This document shows positions 46,812 through 58,312 of a DNA stretch of 64,000 nucleotides, one piece after another. Within the stretch, counting starts at the first letter, position 1; each line of letters begins with the position of its first letter. Below the pieces are notes generated by a model that did not search any database, had not been told where the DNA came from, and saw nothing but the letters and a program-made list of their open reading frames with translations. Origin of the DNA: Ophioderma brevispina (lineage: Eukaryota; Echinodermata; Ophiuroidea; Amphilepidida; Ophiodermatidae); the NCBI GenBank assembly GCA_023653785.1, contig JAMKCH010035896.1, positions 124,001 to 188,000 on the forward strand, read 5' to 3'. A program made the position numbers and the translations under genes.

Positions 46812-47195
46812 TTGCTGTATCTGCTGCTGCTGCTGCTTGTGAACTGCTACTACTACAACTACTACTACTACTACTACTTACTACTACTAACTACTACCAC
46901 TACACTACTACTACTACTGACTGCTACTGCTACTACTTACTGCTACTGCTTCTGCTCCTGCTCCTCCTGCTACTGCTCCTTGCTATGCAAATACTACTAC
47001 TACACTACTACTACTATATACTAACTAACACTACTACTATATACTACTACTACTACTACTACTCTACTAGGTACTACTAACTTGCTAACTACTACTTCTA
47101 CTGCTCCTGCTACTGCTACTGCTAACTGCTACTGCACTCTTGCTCTGCTGCTGCTACTGCTACTTCTAACTGCTACACTACTACTACTACTACTT
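46812..47195. repeat. (CTA)n/(CTG)n array
   Basis: About 380 bp of CTA/CTG trinucleotides with CTT and CCT variants and single-base interruptions, 1 kb from the previous array. Predicted Tyr/Leu/Thr-rich frames are artefacts. Confidence 0.95.
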
Positions 47196-47480
47196 GCCCC
47201 AATAACCCATCTTTTAAGTTTTACGCCGATATTTAAACCCATTTTTTGTTCAGAGCAAAACTTTGATTTTGTATTCCAATAGATTGCTGTGTTAAATTCT
47301 ATTAGGAGAGTGCTCAACCAAAATTTTTCTTTTTGATTGCTGTGTAAAATGTTTGTTGTAAATATAGATTGCTAGTGTAAATTAAATATTGGTAACCAAA
47401 ATCATGTCAGTTTTTATTATTCGCTCACAAACACCCAACCGAACACCTTTAGAACTAACATCCACTTAATTACTTCTTTC

Positions 47481-47536
47481 TGGTAAAATCTTGGTTTCTG
47501 GGGACGAGGCATTAGCGATCGGTCATGGACCTTTAA
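47481..47536 (-). mobile_element. TTAA-flanked MITE family, truncated copy 4
   Basis: The minus strand reads TTTAAAGGTCC, CGATCGCTAATGCC, CGTCCCCAGAA and then stops. It matches the left 55 bp of the family at 16681, 17577 and 53502. Confidence 0.65.
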
Positions 47537-49909
47537 ATATTAGAAAAACGACAAATAAGTGCGTTTCAACTACGCGTACCTACACTATAAAGCTGTTCAT
47601 GTGATAAAGTTATGGTGAGAGTCTCTAAATATCGACTCTATGGCTTTTATATTTTACCCATGGGTGATTTTGGTATAGATATATATTTCTTTAAGAATTT
47701 TTTTATTTTGTTACTTTTTCTTCTTTCTCTTCCTCTCTCCTTTCATCTTCTCTTCCTTAATATTTTATAAGTTGATTTTGATGCCCATGGCGTCTACGGC
47801 TTATCAGCCTTAGAACCATTCCATCATGTCAAGCGCTTCGATATGGTCCCTCATACCCCCAACCGCTATAAACAAGTCATCCCTTTGTGTTTTTACTGGA
47901 GATCTTGCCCTCCGCCTTATTTCAAATCTATTTTCATTAATAACAATATGTAAGGTTTATTACCATTCTAGTCAATACTGGAAGACCATTGCTTCCCCTG
48001 ACCAAATAGGTTCTATTACATTCCAGGACTGTAATGTATGGAAGCATTTGAGGCACTTAAAAAGTAAACTATTTCACTTTTTTCTTGACAGTATCCCTGC
48101 GCTGGCCGTTTGACAAAGTAACATGTTATAATAAGCCGATATACTTGAAACTTCAATTGCTATCATATAATCCGATTCGCAATACGGACCGCGCCTTGAG
48201 GAATAGATGTGGTTTGTTATTTTTTTTCCATTGTTTACGTTCATTTTGACATACCTGTGTTGTTTCATAAAGAACTCATGTTTTGAAGATGTTCTTTTCG
48301 AAGAAAATGATCGCCCTAAGTCATTTCTTAGATCAGTTCATCTTTTTTCTAACATAAGATTCAAGTGATTGAAATGCATCAGGTTTTGTTTATAATTAAT
48401 GATTGTAAAAACCATCGAGATAATCTTAAATAAAGATTGGTTTTTAAATCTTGTCTAGTTCTGGGGTCTGGCTTATAAACACGATTCCCCATTTTGAAAG
48501 CCACTGCTGACTTTAGTGGTATAAAACCAAGAGAATTTCAACACGTGTCAAGTTACACAATGCAATTACAATATGATGTTTCTTCATGAATGCAAATACG
48601 TCGGCTAGTCTATTTTACTCCAAATGCAAAATCAAATTTCCCCCATTTGCTCTATCTTCTTTGTTTTATCATAGCCAGGTTGTTACTATTATTACATTTG
48701 TCAAAATCGCTGGTTATTATTAATGATTTTGGTAATAGAAGCTTCGGGAGAGGTTCTCTGATGCACCCAAAATGAAGGGGCGGCCACAGCTGGTTGAATT
48801 GAGGTTTGTAGGTCTACCTTGGAGGTATAGGTGATAATGCCGCGAGGCGAAATGACAGATGTTCTCTAGATAAGATAAAAATGGCGTATGTCTGAAGAAG
48901 CATTCCTCTTCCGCACGGGCATTGGTTTGTAACCCATCCTTACCAAGGGAGGTGTGTTGCAACATACATTTTTTTAATTAAAACATCAAATAGCAAATCT
49001 ATTTTTGGTACGTGTTAGTGACACATGTGTGATTTTCTATTCATAGGAAAAGTATGTACCAATCTTGTCCGAGTGCCGTCACCATGACATTATTAGTGCG
49101 TAAATCTAAATTATTTTCCTTTTGATTCGAGCTGTATCAATCCTAGAACTCTAAAATTTTCCACATGATCAAAAAAACTTTAACTTCGGTGGATCCATCG
49201 ACTAGTTATTTGAAAAAAATGACAGCCTAACCTACCTCGGGGGAAGTAGCCACAGCTGATTGTACCCTCAAAACGAAGACGGGCCTGCAACGTTACTCCT
49301 TACCGTCTAATGTTTTCTTCGGTATTCTTGGGCAGGATTAGAAAAGTTCTTACGCTAGTGCCATAACCTTAAAGAGACACAGGCACATTTGAAAAATAGT
49401 ACGCCCTCTAGATTTTTTCAACATTGATATTTTTGCAGATTATAATGCTTTTATATACATTAGCCCTTATCTGAAATTATTTAAACCCAAAATAGCGGCA
49501 GCGCTCAAGGTAAACAGGAACCGATTTTATCATTAAACGTCGCCGGCGACATAAATCCAGCAGACGACGCGGACAGGAAAGGAAATGCGTGGTGTTAACA
49601 CAAGAAAACCACACGCCAGAGGTGATATGACGGCAGGCTTCTTGTTTGACCGGTCTGCTGATCTCTTTTTTCAATATCCATGAGGACGAGCCTATGATAT
49701 TCATGTAATAGACACATTTGTTATTACAGTGACCAGGCAAACTTAAAAGTTAGCTACAAATGACCTGGATGTCTTTTTAGCCTCTTATTAACAGTGAGTA
49801 CTGTGTCCCTCTCTGCTTTTGGGGTATGTTATTTTTATGTGTAAAAAATAGATCTATATTTCTTCCAATGGCCTAGACTATCATTTGCGAACAATTGAAG
49901 GGAAATTTC

Positions 49910-49946
<37 letters not shown>

Positions 49947-50580
49947 CATAGAAAGCAAGAAGAAGCCTTTTATGCTACCATTTCCTGTGAAGAAATTTGT
50001 CATGTCATTCTTTGACACACACGGGAGGATAACGGTCTCCGCAATATCCCGCCCATCAAAAACAAGAAGAGTAAACGGGCTTTATTAAACAACAATTGAC
50101 TCTCTCACTATTGCCATAAGCAATAAAAACGGCACCATAGCCAAACTGCAACGATCTACTGACGACAGTATATGATAATTATAGCCTCTGTGTTGTTGAT
50201 AGCTGTACTATTGCACTTCAAAGTGTGAAAAGTTTCTCCAAAAGGGGAGGAGGGTTAAGGATCCGATATATTTTAACTGGGGAAGGAAATTGAAGGGAAA
50301 CCGATTTTTCCATTGCATACTGTACCTTTAGCATTTCTTATAGTACGGATACCCATGGGCCTCGTCCACAAGGTCACGGTTTGTTCTGTATATGTTTACG
50401 TGCAAAGCTATATGGCGACCCTCAGTTTCTTACACCGGCCTAGGTTACCACGTAGGAAATGTCAATTTCAAATGGTTACCCTTAATGTTTACTGACAATG
50501 GGTTGTGAAGGATGTGAAGGTGTATTTGTAGAAGGATGCAGGGGTAGGTGATTGGTGGGGGTAGGTACCGTAGGTATATG
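47537..50580. other. No gene recognised; T-run at 49912-49941
   Basis: Several frames of 60-95 codons but none with a recognised domain or consistent splice context. A T-rich run at 49912-49941 may be a retroelement tail. Confidence 0.4.
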
Positions 50581-50584
50581 GCAG

Positions 50585-51912
50585 CAGGAAGGCCAGATGA
50601 AGGAAGGAAGGGAGGGAGGGAGGGGAGGTCAGGGAAGGGACGAGGGAAGGGAGGAGGGACGGGAGGGAGGCAGGGAGGGAGGCGATAGGGAGGAAGGGAG
50701 GAGGGAGGAAGCGGAAGAGGAGCGATGCCAGGAACGCGAGGAAGGAAAGGAGGAGGAAGGAATAAGGACGGACAGAGACGGGAGGAACAAACGGGCTAAA
50801 CCAACAACGTCTAGTGGAGGGAAGGAAAGAGGAGGGAGCCCCCCAACTACACTCCACCGGAAATGGTGAGGGAAAAGGAAGGAAGGGAGGGAGGGAGGGA
50901 GGAGGGGAGGAAATTCATAATGGCGAAGAAGGAAGGAGGAAAGGACAGGAGGGAGGGAGGAAGGTGGAGGGAGGAGGGAGAGGTAGAGAAGGAATGGGAA
51001 GGTACAAGGAAGGAGGAAAGAAAGAAGGAATGAGAGGGAGGAGGAGAGGGAGGAATCTCACCCGGAAGGAAGGAGGGACAGGAAGGAGGTAGATGGCGAG
51101 GGAGGATAGGGAACGGAAGGAAGGAGGAGGGACCATTGGGGAAGAGGAGGAGAGGAGGAGGGCATCCCCACTGCATGGGAGGAAGGAAGGAGGAAGGGAG
51201 GGAGGGAGGGAGAGAAGAAGGAAGGAAGGATGAAGGGAGGGGGGGAGGGACGGGAGGGAAGGAAGGAAAGAAAGGGAGCGGAGGAAGGAAGGATAGGATG
51301 AGAAGGCAAGGGAGGAAGGACTCAGGAAAGGAGGAGGAAGGAAGGAGAAAGGAGGAAGGAAGGGATAGGGAAGGAAGGAAGCGAAGCCGAAGGGACTAGG
51401 AATGGAATGGAGGGAGGGGGGGGAGGGAGGAAGGAGGAAGGGAAGGAGGAAGGGAGGGAGGGAGGGAGGGGGAGGAGAGAAGGAAGAAAAGAAGGAAGGG
51501 GAGGAAAGGAGGAAGGAAGGAAGGAAGGAAGGAAAGCAGAGAAGAGAAGGGAAGGGAGGAAGGAAGGAAGAAAGGAAGAAAGGAAGGAAGGAGGAGAGAG
51601 AAGGAGGGAGGGAGGAAGGACGACAGGAAGGAAGGAAGGTGAGAGAGAAGGAAGAGGCAAGTGAAGAAGGAAGGAAGAAGAAGAAAGACAGGAAGGAAGG
51701 AAAGGAAGGAAGGAAGGACAGGGAAAGGAAGAAGGAGAGAGAGGGAAGGAAGGAAGGAAGAAGAAGGAAGGAGAGGAGAAGGAAGGAGAGAAGGAAGGAA
51801 GGAAGGACGAAGGAGGAGGAAGGAAGGAAGGAAGGAAGGAGGAAGGAAGAAGGAAGGAAGGAAGGAAGGAAGGAAGGAAGGAAGGAAGGAAGGAAAGAAA
51901 GGTAGGTAGGTG
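50585..51912. repeat. 1.3-kb polypurine GGAA/GGGA tract
   Basis: Almost entirely A and G on the plus strand, built on GGAAG, GGAGG and GGGA units; it becomes pure (GGAA)n near 51820-51895. Rare pyrimidines punctuate it. Frames of up to 218 codons on either strand are low-complexity (Glu/Gly/Arg/Lys or Pro/Ser/Leu) and are not genes. Such tracts can form triplex or G-quadruplex structures. Confidence 0.97.
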
Positions 51913-52870
51913 GGTATGGGTGGCAGGGAGGATAGGGGGACGGAACGAAGCTTGCGATGTTGCATGTGAAAAAAGTGGCTTTTATTTACATGTGCGTATA
52001 GGGCTAGGAGATGTACGCCAATGTCGTTGTGTGATCTGTAATATAATTCCAAATAAAATTAAATGGCCTGGAGTCATTGTGCTTTGGATGATAAAGCCCA
52101 ATTTCAACAAATTCTATCAAAAATTATTCAACGTGTAGACGGGATATTAGATCGTGTAACCCATTGTAGATATTTTTCACACTGTATTAGCTAGCTCTTT
52201 CCGTGTTCCTCACACTCCAATGGATGCTAGGACGGACAAATTAAATATAAATGATCATATATGCCTTCCGTAAGATTCTACGAGTGTCAGTTTTCATATA
52301 ACACGAAGTAAAACTTGGTTTGAAATTAATTAAAGGTGAGTGACCCGAATCATGGTCGATATTGTCATGATTTTCCCCCTCGCCTGAAAAGCAAATTACC
52401 AAACATTGTATTACAAAATTTTGAGATGTAAGAAGATAGTAGAATGTTGTGTACTAAGTGGCCAATGTGGTTGACCACTTTGGAAACGCTTTTGTCATTT
52501 GCCCTTGAATTTCACTGGGGGTAGTGAGGCAAGAAGAACAAAAAATGAGGTTTCGTCTCCAACCAATTTGATGGGAGTTAAAATGGCGGCTCAAGAGTGT
52601 AACTCGGGTCACCCACCTTATACGAATTCGCGACACACCATATGCCCGGAAATTATACTTTACCCCAGCAACAAAAGTTTGGCCGCTTTGGAATTACCTA
52701 AACACCTTAGGGATTGATCAAAATGCAAATAACGACATACAATAAATTGTTTTCAAACAAGGAGACTTAAAGAAGCAAGATGCGATATTGTGAGCGGATA
52801 AAAAATGTAAATGTAATCAAGCTTAATAAGATCAGGGATGAGTGTGTGTACAATTCAACAATAATTAAAA
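51913..52870. other. No gene recognised
   Basis: Moderately AT-rich sequence. Frames at 51920-52138 and 52499-52717 are short and without domains. Confidence 0.4.
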
Positions 52871-53250
52871 TAGGGAAAAAATCACCCCCCCAAATTTTTC
52901 ATAGCGTCCCCACCAAATTGGCATGCAGCGTCTCACAATATACATCTAGGACAGCTGATTACACTCCAGCACAGAATAAACAAACAATGGCTGGTTGTAG
53001 TCAAACTGTAGGGTCATGTGATGCACAAATCGCGTTTTTTAAAATTTGGACATTGGCAAGGAAAAAGCTTTATGATCGCATATCGGAATTTGTTTATGCA
53101 TAAATAAAAATTCCAGAGGCATGATAAAATTTAATATTTGTCTTTAATAAAGAGATTTAAGTCAACCGCTGCAGGATATGTTAGCAAATCCTGCCCCATA
53201 GAAAGATAGCAATATAATAAATCATTTTTTCAATATTTTTTTAATGTTCT
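52871..53250. repeat. Diverged direct repeat, copy 1
   Basis: GGGAAAAAATCACC, TTTTTAAAATTTGGACATTGGCA, CGGAATTTGTTTATGCA, TGTCTTTAATAAAG, TGCAGGATATGTTAGCA and AAAGATAGCAATA align in order with 53898-54330. The 107-codon frame at 52780-53103 lies across it and is not conserved in copy 2. Confidence 0.6.
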
Positions 53251-53501
53251 GGATAACAAATCGCTTCCTTTTTCCTTTTAGGTTGGGCATTTCTCACACT
53301 CGCGTAAATCCGGGGGATGAGGGGATAGGCCCAATATTTTTGATGAGGGGAATGGTTCATACGATCATCCCCTCCCCCAATGTGGACGTCACGAAAACCG
53401 AAAAACTGGTGATGGCAGCTCATGGCTCCATGGAAATTTAGGATAGTCATTAGGAATTATTGAAAGGTTCATGAGGATACTGCTTTCAAGTATACTATAT
53501 A

Positions 53502-53856
53502 TTAAAGGTCCTTGGCCCGAATGCTAATAGCCTCGTCTAGGGACCCCAGATTTTACCCGGAAGGGGTCAACATTTTGTTCAGAAAAAAGGTACTATTTTT
53601 TCTCATTTACCCTGTTTGAAATCTTAGGGCTAAAGAGTGTTTGGGTTGGTGTTATAAGCGAAATGGCCGCATTTTGGGTTCACCATATTAATTTTACACA
53701 GTTACTCTATGGGGATTACAAATACGTTTTAGCTCTCACATCAAAAACGGGATTGAATTTGAAATATCTGGGCGAAACTTCACAGATAGGTTTGGGTAAA
53801 AGGCTATTCTATCAGATGAAAACTATATATACTGAAATCGGGCCATCCTCCTTTAA
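53502..53856 (+). mobile_element. TTAA-flanked MITE family, copy 3
   Basis: 355 bp. Starts TTAAAGGTCCTTGGCCCGA and ends TCGGGCCATCCTCCTTTAA, giving about 18 bp of inverted terminus with TTAA at both ends. Internal blocks match copies 1 and 2. It lies between the two direct repeats. Confidence 0.75.
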
Positions 53857-53897
53857 GAATGTGTTTTAAAAAATTCTCATCCTTTGAGTATTGATGA

Positions 53898-54330
53898 AGG
53901 GGAAAAAAAATCACCAAATAGTTAAAAGAATGAAGTATTCAAGAAATTGTCTACGTCCCTCTCACAGACATGCAATGATGGCGACTCCAAAATATACCAC
54001 TACAAAACCAGTTAATTATCCTGAGCACCAGACGGATAATAAAAGAAAAATAAAAGATGTATGTGTCTTGAGGTTCAAACTTTACAGGCCATGGGCACAA
54101 TATCACGCTTTTTAAATAGGGGATATTTGCAGGGAAAAGGTATATTGATCTCAAGTTCGGAATTTTTATACACACTTATAAAAATTCAAGAATCAGATCA
54201 AATGTACTGTTTTGTATCTTTAATATGCGGAATTCAATCCACCACTTGCAGGTTATGTTAGCACATGACCAGTAACAAAGATAGCCATACATGTAATGTT
54301 TTATGATTTTTTTCTGATGTTTTAAAACTT
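53898..54330. repeat. Diverged direct repeat, copy 2
   Basis: Counterpart of 52871-53250, about 1.03 kb downstream. The pair could be LTR-like remnants or tandem copies of an unknown repeat. No primer-binding site or TG..CA ends were seen. Confidence 0.55.
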
Positions 54331-54654
54331 GTTAAAAAAAATTTATTGGATTTTATTTCTAATCAGAGACCATCTTTTTCGAACCTCAATTTCATCGCGT
54401 TCTTTCTCAATGCTTTTTTAACCCCCATCACCCTTTCACACATATTTAGACCATTAGTAGTTAGTTTACATTCCGCAACAACAAATATAAATCACTTTAT
54501 AATGAACCTTTAACGCGTGACTCCTCATTGACTGTTCTTGACGGTTAATTTTCACAAATCTATATGCACCTATAATTACCTACATATATTTAGACCTCAA
54601 ATTTAGTTTTATTCAAAGAGTTGTAGATTTTATTTTCAACTTTACCAACGTTAA

Positions 54655-54774
54655 GTATATATACTATAATATAATATATATCTAAATTATAATATATATA
54701 TATATATATTCAATATATCCTTCTATTCTCTATCATATATTATAATATATATATCTATATATAAATATATATAT
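54655..54774. repeat. TA-rich tract beside the Penelope-like element
   Basis: ATATAATATATATC and (TA)n blocks immediately outside the 3' end of the minus-strand Penelope-like element. A similar tract lies outside the opposite copy at 60485-60565. Confidence 0.85.
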
Positions 54775-54962
54775 CAGCCTATTTCGCTAAAACATTTAAT
54801 TTTCAGCTGTTGTTAATGGCATTTTCATGCCGTAACGGGCATTCATCAAAACGACACTGAGCGTAGTTTTGTTTTGTCTTGATTCGCGAGGAAATGCGTG
54901 GTTCTGTGCGTAAAGCTAAACGCAAGAAAGGTGTGCATGAGGGTGTAAACGCATGCGTCCCA
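54775..54962 (-). repeat. Penelope-like element 3' terminal repeat (pLTR a)
   Basis: The plus strand reads TTTCGCTAAAACATTTAATT, TTCAGCTGTTGTTAATGGC, CGTAGTTTTGTTTTGTCTTG, then ATTCGCGAGG and GTAAAGCTAAACGCAAGAAAG. The same series occurs at 58085-58312 and, inverted, at 60240-60500. It contains a hammerhead-like fold. The outer end is cut short at the TA tract compared with the other two. Confidence 0.8.
54809..54855 (-). ncRNA. Hammerhead ribozyme remnant (copy a)
   Basis: On the minus strand a TTGATGA core box (CUGAUGA with the first C lost) precedes stem II. The stem is AUGCC paired perfectly to GGCAU around a six-base loop. GAAA follows at 54823-54826 (complement). Stem III is AAU/AUU closing GCC, and the cleavage-type UA is followed by ACAAC. 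The 5' strand of stem I is degraded. Known Penelope-like terminal repeats carry type I hammerheads, and the layout fits. The lost core C predicts inactivity. Confidence 0.6.
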
Positions 54963-54999
54963 GAGAAGCGCACGAAGAACGCATTTCCCCCTAATTCAG

Positions 55000-57900
55000 G
55001 CAAACCTGACAAAGGTGTTCATTTCTTCTTCTTGCAGTTGTTGTTTTTTCTTATTATGGCGACATTTGATATTAGTTCTGACTTTTTTGTTGACAGATTT
55101 TTTTTCCTCATTTGAAGTATAACTAGCTTTTTCATCATACAAAGTTCATTGTCCAGACTCCGCGTTATGCGTGTGGATTTTTTTAGGATTTCCCATTCTA
55201 TGGTATATTTGGAACGTTTCCTATTCAGTCTCCATGCGTATTTGGATAGTTCTGTTTCTTTCTTTCGTACTATCGGTTTGAACGATTTGTGATGTAATAA
55301 TCTGCTTTTAAAACAACGCTCACTCCTCCCGAAAGGCCCATGTGGAATTTGGATTCGTCCATTGATTTACAGTTTCTTTTCGTACAAACTATGGCCTCAG
55401 ATAAGCATTCTCCACGTAACGGACAATTTGCGTGGATTCTACATTTATTGCATGTTTTGATAGGCTCGGTTTCTTTACTGCCTTGAGACCCTTTGCGTTA
55501 TGTGATTTTATGAATCGATCTCATATTTTTCATGACAAACTTAAAACTCATTTTACGGTATTGCGAGTTGAATATCTTATCCACTTGTGTCCCGCGGGAA
55601 AATGCTTATCTATGATTTGAAAGAAGGTTCCCCCTACCTTGTTTTACGTCCTTGCTGATGGAGGGTTAAATACCCATATTACTTTTCTCGATCTGTTCCT
55701 CTTTTTTCCCTTTTTTGGTCTCCTTTCGCGTCGGTGCTGTACTTAAATGGTAAATGCCTAATGTTTAACCGTGCTTTATTTCAGCGCCTCGTGTATAAAT
55801 GGGTGCTGTTTTGGTCAAATACTTCTTGGTTAGAAGATATGCTGTTGATCCTCTTCTCTACGGGCGGCTGTATATCCTGATTTTTGCGGCGTGTGGTTAG
55901 AGTCAGTATTAACATACATCGGGGTATCGCTGGGTTTTTCTGTATGGCTTGTATAGACCCGATTTAAGATCCATGTTAATGTCTAGATAATTAACAGATT
56001 CAAATTCGTCTGCACTGTGATTTTCAGGGATAGTGACTTGAAATGCTTATTAATTTCTTGCGCTTCCTGTCCGATTCACTTCCGAGTTTTATGTCTAGGA
56101 CGGCTAAACCTCGTCACGGTACAGTCCGACACTTTCCGTTTGCAGCTCTTGGTTAAGTTTTCTTTAAGTATTACCGGACCATACTAATTTCACATACCTC
56201 AGCCCCGTCGAAGGCGCCCATGGGAACGTCGAATGCGTTATTTGTGTCCTTCTTAAACCATGCGTTCCCTTCTTCGTCTCAGAGCAATGATCTTCTGGCA
56301 TCATAATGTGTCCCTTTCAATATTAGATATTTTTGTGAATGTTGTTGGCCCAATCCAATGCTTTTTCAGTAGTCCGTTCCGATATGGAAGGATACTAGTC
56401 TACGAATGTCGAACACCATGACGGTTAGATCGTCTTTATTTTTTGAGGTCGGTAAACCACTCTACAACTGACTCTGTGGTGCTTCGCCATTGGTTTACGC
56501 GTGTTTTAAGTCCTATATCGTTGTTTATTCTGTCTAGCATTTGTTTGCTTACCTTACCAAGTTCTATCTTGGTGGGATTTATCAACCTGCACTTGGGTGT
56601 TTATTGGGGAAGTTCGCCTTATTCCTGTGATAGTGATGAAGGATGTGTCCTTTCTCTCTTCTCCAGTGTGGCGAGAAGAAAAAAGAATTCATCATTGAAT
56701 GTTAGTTGTTTGTGATATCTCGAATTCCCGGTGTGGTCTAATTCCTTTTTCCTAATGTAATTTAAAAAAACAGTGATGGTATCGGGTCCGGCAAATAAAC
56801 TTGTATTGTCTTGGCTGCGTGATGTTTGTTCAAAAAATTTAGCAATTTTTTCATATCTCCTGGGTTCCATTTTCCGTCGTAATAAGTTTCTAGTTTCTCT
56901 CTTTTAAAAAATTAAAAAAATCTGCGTTGACGAAAAGCTTATTTCGAAGATTTGATATTTTCTTCGTTCCCTCTCCACCAATCCGAGCTTCCTTTTCATT
57001 ATCTTATCTTTCAGTCTTCTTCTAGCCTCCTTTCTTTTTTCCCTGGATCATACATTTCTGCACCCCCCGAATAATAATCGTTCTTAAACTGCTCTTCACA
57101 GTTCTTCCTGCTTCGTTGGAGTCAGGCTCGTGTTCTTTCTCTTCCCTTCTCTCCCTCGTCCTCCTTGAGAGGGGGTTGGGACGTCGGCGAGGACCCCCTC
57201 TTGCTCATTCTGGTTCTTCTATTGGTGCTCTTTTCTGTATGAGGGATGATGTGGGGGTGGGGTTCCTCTCTTCGGTCTGTCTCCTCTGAGTTGAGGGGGT
57301 CCGGTCCCACCTCCCCGTCTTTGTCGCCGCTCGGTTGATTGGCCTTCTTTTTCCTCCTTTTCGTTTTCCTTTCCTTTTCTTTCCTTCTGATTTTTTCCCC
57401 TCCCCTGTTTCCTTTTTCCCGCTCCTTTCTTTTCTAAGAAAGCTTATTCGAAGAAAGTATTCGAAAGAGTTTGATTTTCCCTTTTTCCTCCACATCTTTC
57501 TCCACATCTTCTTTCAGTTTCCCCTTCCTCTCCAACACTCTTCTTCCTCTTCTTATCATTCACTTAACAGTAGCTGTACTTTTGTTTGAACTTCTGCTCT
57601 TGTTTCTTAACTTATTCTGACTTTTTTCTAGTTCTCGACCATATCGAGCCAATGTCTTGTTCAAGATTGCAACACCATACCTTCAATTTGGTGGCCGGCG
57701 ATTTCCTTTGTCTTTAAATTTAAACCTTTAAAAAAAAAAAAAAAAAATTGAAAACTTTCGAACTCCCATCCTCCTTATCCACCCACATCCCCTTCCCACA
57801 CTCCTCCTGAGCACCCGCGCCCCTCTTTGGGTCATCGTCGTCATCGGTGCTGTCATCGCTTATGTCCTGTGCGTTTCTGCTTCATTGTCCTTTGTCTTTG

Positions 57901-58035
57901 AGAAAGAATAAGGCTTCCACCTCAGTTGCGTTTGATGACATCTCTACCTTTTCCAAAGTCTCATTGAGGTATTCCGCAGGTATATGGAAATTGGTATGTT
58001 CCTTGTCGGAATAACGCAGGCTGAATTTTGTCCAT
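55000..58035 (-). pseudogene. Penelope-like element ORF (RT plus GIY-YIG), near full length
   Basis: The minus strand, read across frameshifts, encodes a Penelope-like polyprotein. It probably starts at ATG 58033-58035. The acidic N-terminal part (TNFHIPAEYLNETLEKVE, then a DDD run near 57835) is followed by a Lys/Arg-rich segment (57205-57507) and KLFVNADFFNFLKERN near 56920. A LDHTGNSRYHKQLTFNDEFF stretch lies near 56700. RT blocks correspond to those of the plus-strand copy; the YRDDG box at about 56108-56122 reads YRDE after a frameshift. FHMGLSGG near 55345 is the GIY-YIG endonuclease signature. It lies between direct pLTRs a and b. The broken frames mean it is not autonomous. Confidence 0.8.
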
Positions 58036-58084
58036 GGTTAGCTGTGGTTGCTGTTACTGATGAAAAGTGCTCTCCCTTGATGAA

Positions 58085-58312
58085 GGGAGCGTATTTATAA
58101 CATAAGTATATTTCAATTCCAAGCTTAAGGAGTGCTCGATACTAAAACAATGTAGAGCCTATGTAGCATATTTCGCTAAAACATTTAATTTTCAGCTGTT
58201 TTGTACTGGCAGTTTCATGCCTAACGTCATTCATCAGACAACTTAGCGTAGTTTTGTTTTGTCTGGATTCGCGAGTAAAAAGGCGTGTTCGTGCGTAAAG
58301 CTAAACGCAAGA
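58085..58312 (-). repeat. Penelope-like element 5' terminal repeat (pLTR b)
   Basis: Same orientation as repeat a, so the minus-strand element between them is flanked by direct repeats. It extends further out than a (GTGCTCGATACTAAAACAATG, GTAGAGCCTATGTAGCATA). Those bases recur inverted at 60420-60500. It abuts the truncated 5' end of the plus-strand copy at about 58312. Confidence 0.8.
58198..58242 (-). ncRNA. Type I hammerhead ribozyme (copy b, best core)
   Basis: On the minus strand CUGAUGA (complement of 58231-58237) and GAAA (58213-58216) are both intact. Stem II is AUGAC/GGCAU around GUUA with one mismatch. Stem III is ACU/AGU closing GCC, then the cleavage dinucleotide UA. Copy a has AAU/AUU here, a compensatory change that keeps pairing. 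The GUUGU strand of stem I is present, but its partner reads CAAAAC instead of ACAAC. Such ribozymes are known in Penelope-like terminal repeats; activity here is unproven. Confidence 0.7.

Noticed and set aside
51396..52052. 218-codon minus-strand and 167-codon plus-strand frames in the purine tract
   Set aside because: Both are translations of GGAA/GGGA repeats with Pro/Ser/Leu or Glu/Gly/Arg/Lys low complexity; open frames arise because purine-only DNA has few stops.
52871..54330. Intact LTR retrotransposon
   Set aside because: The direct repeats lack TG..CA ends, a primer-binding site and a polypurine tract, and the 650-bp interior has no gag or pol coding.
54655..54774. TA-rich tract as a replication origin or matrix attachment site
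   Set aside because: TA microsatellites occur at several places in the window and nothing besides composition supports such a role.
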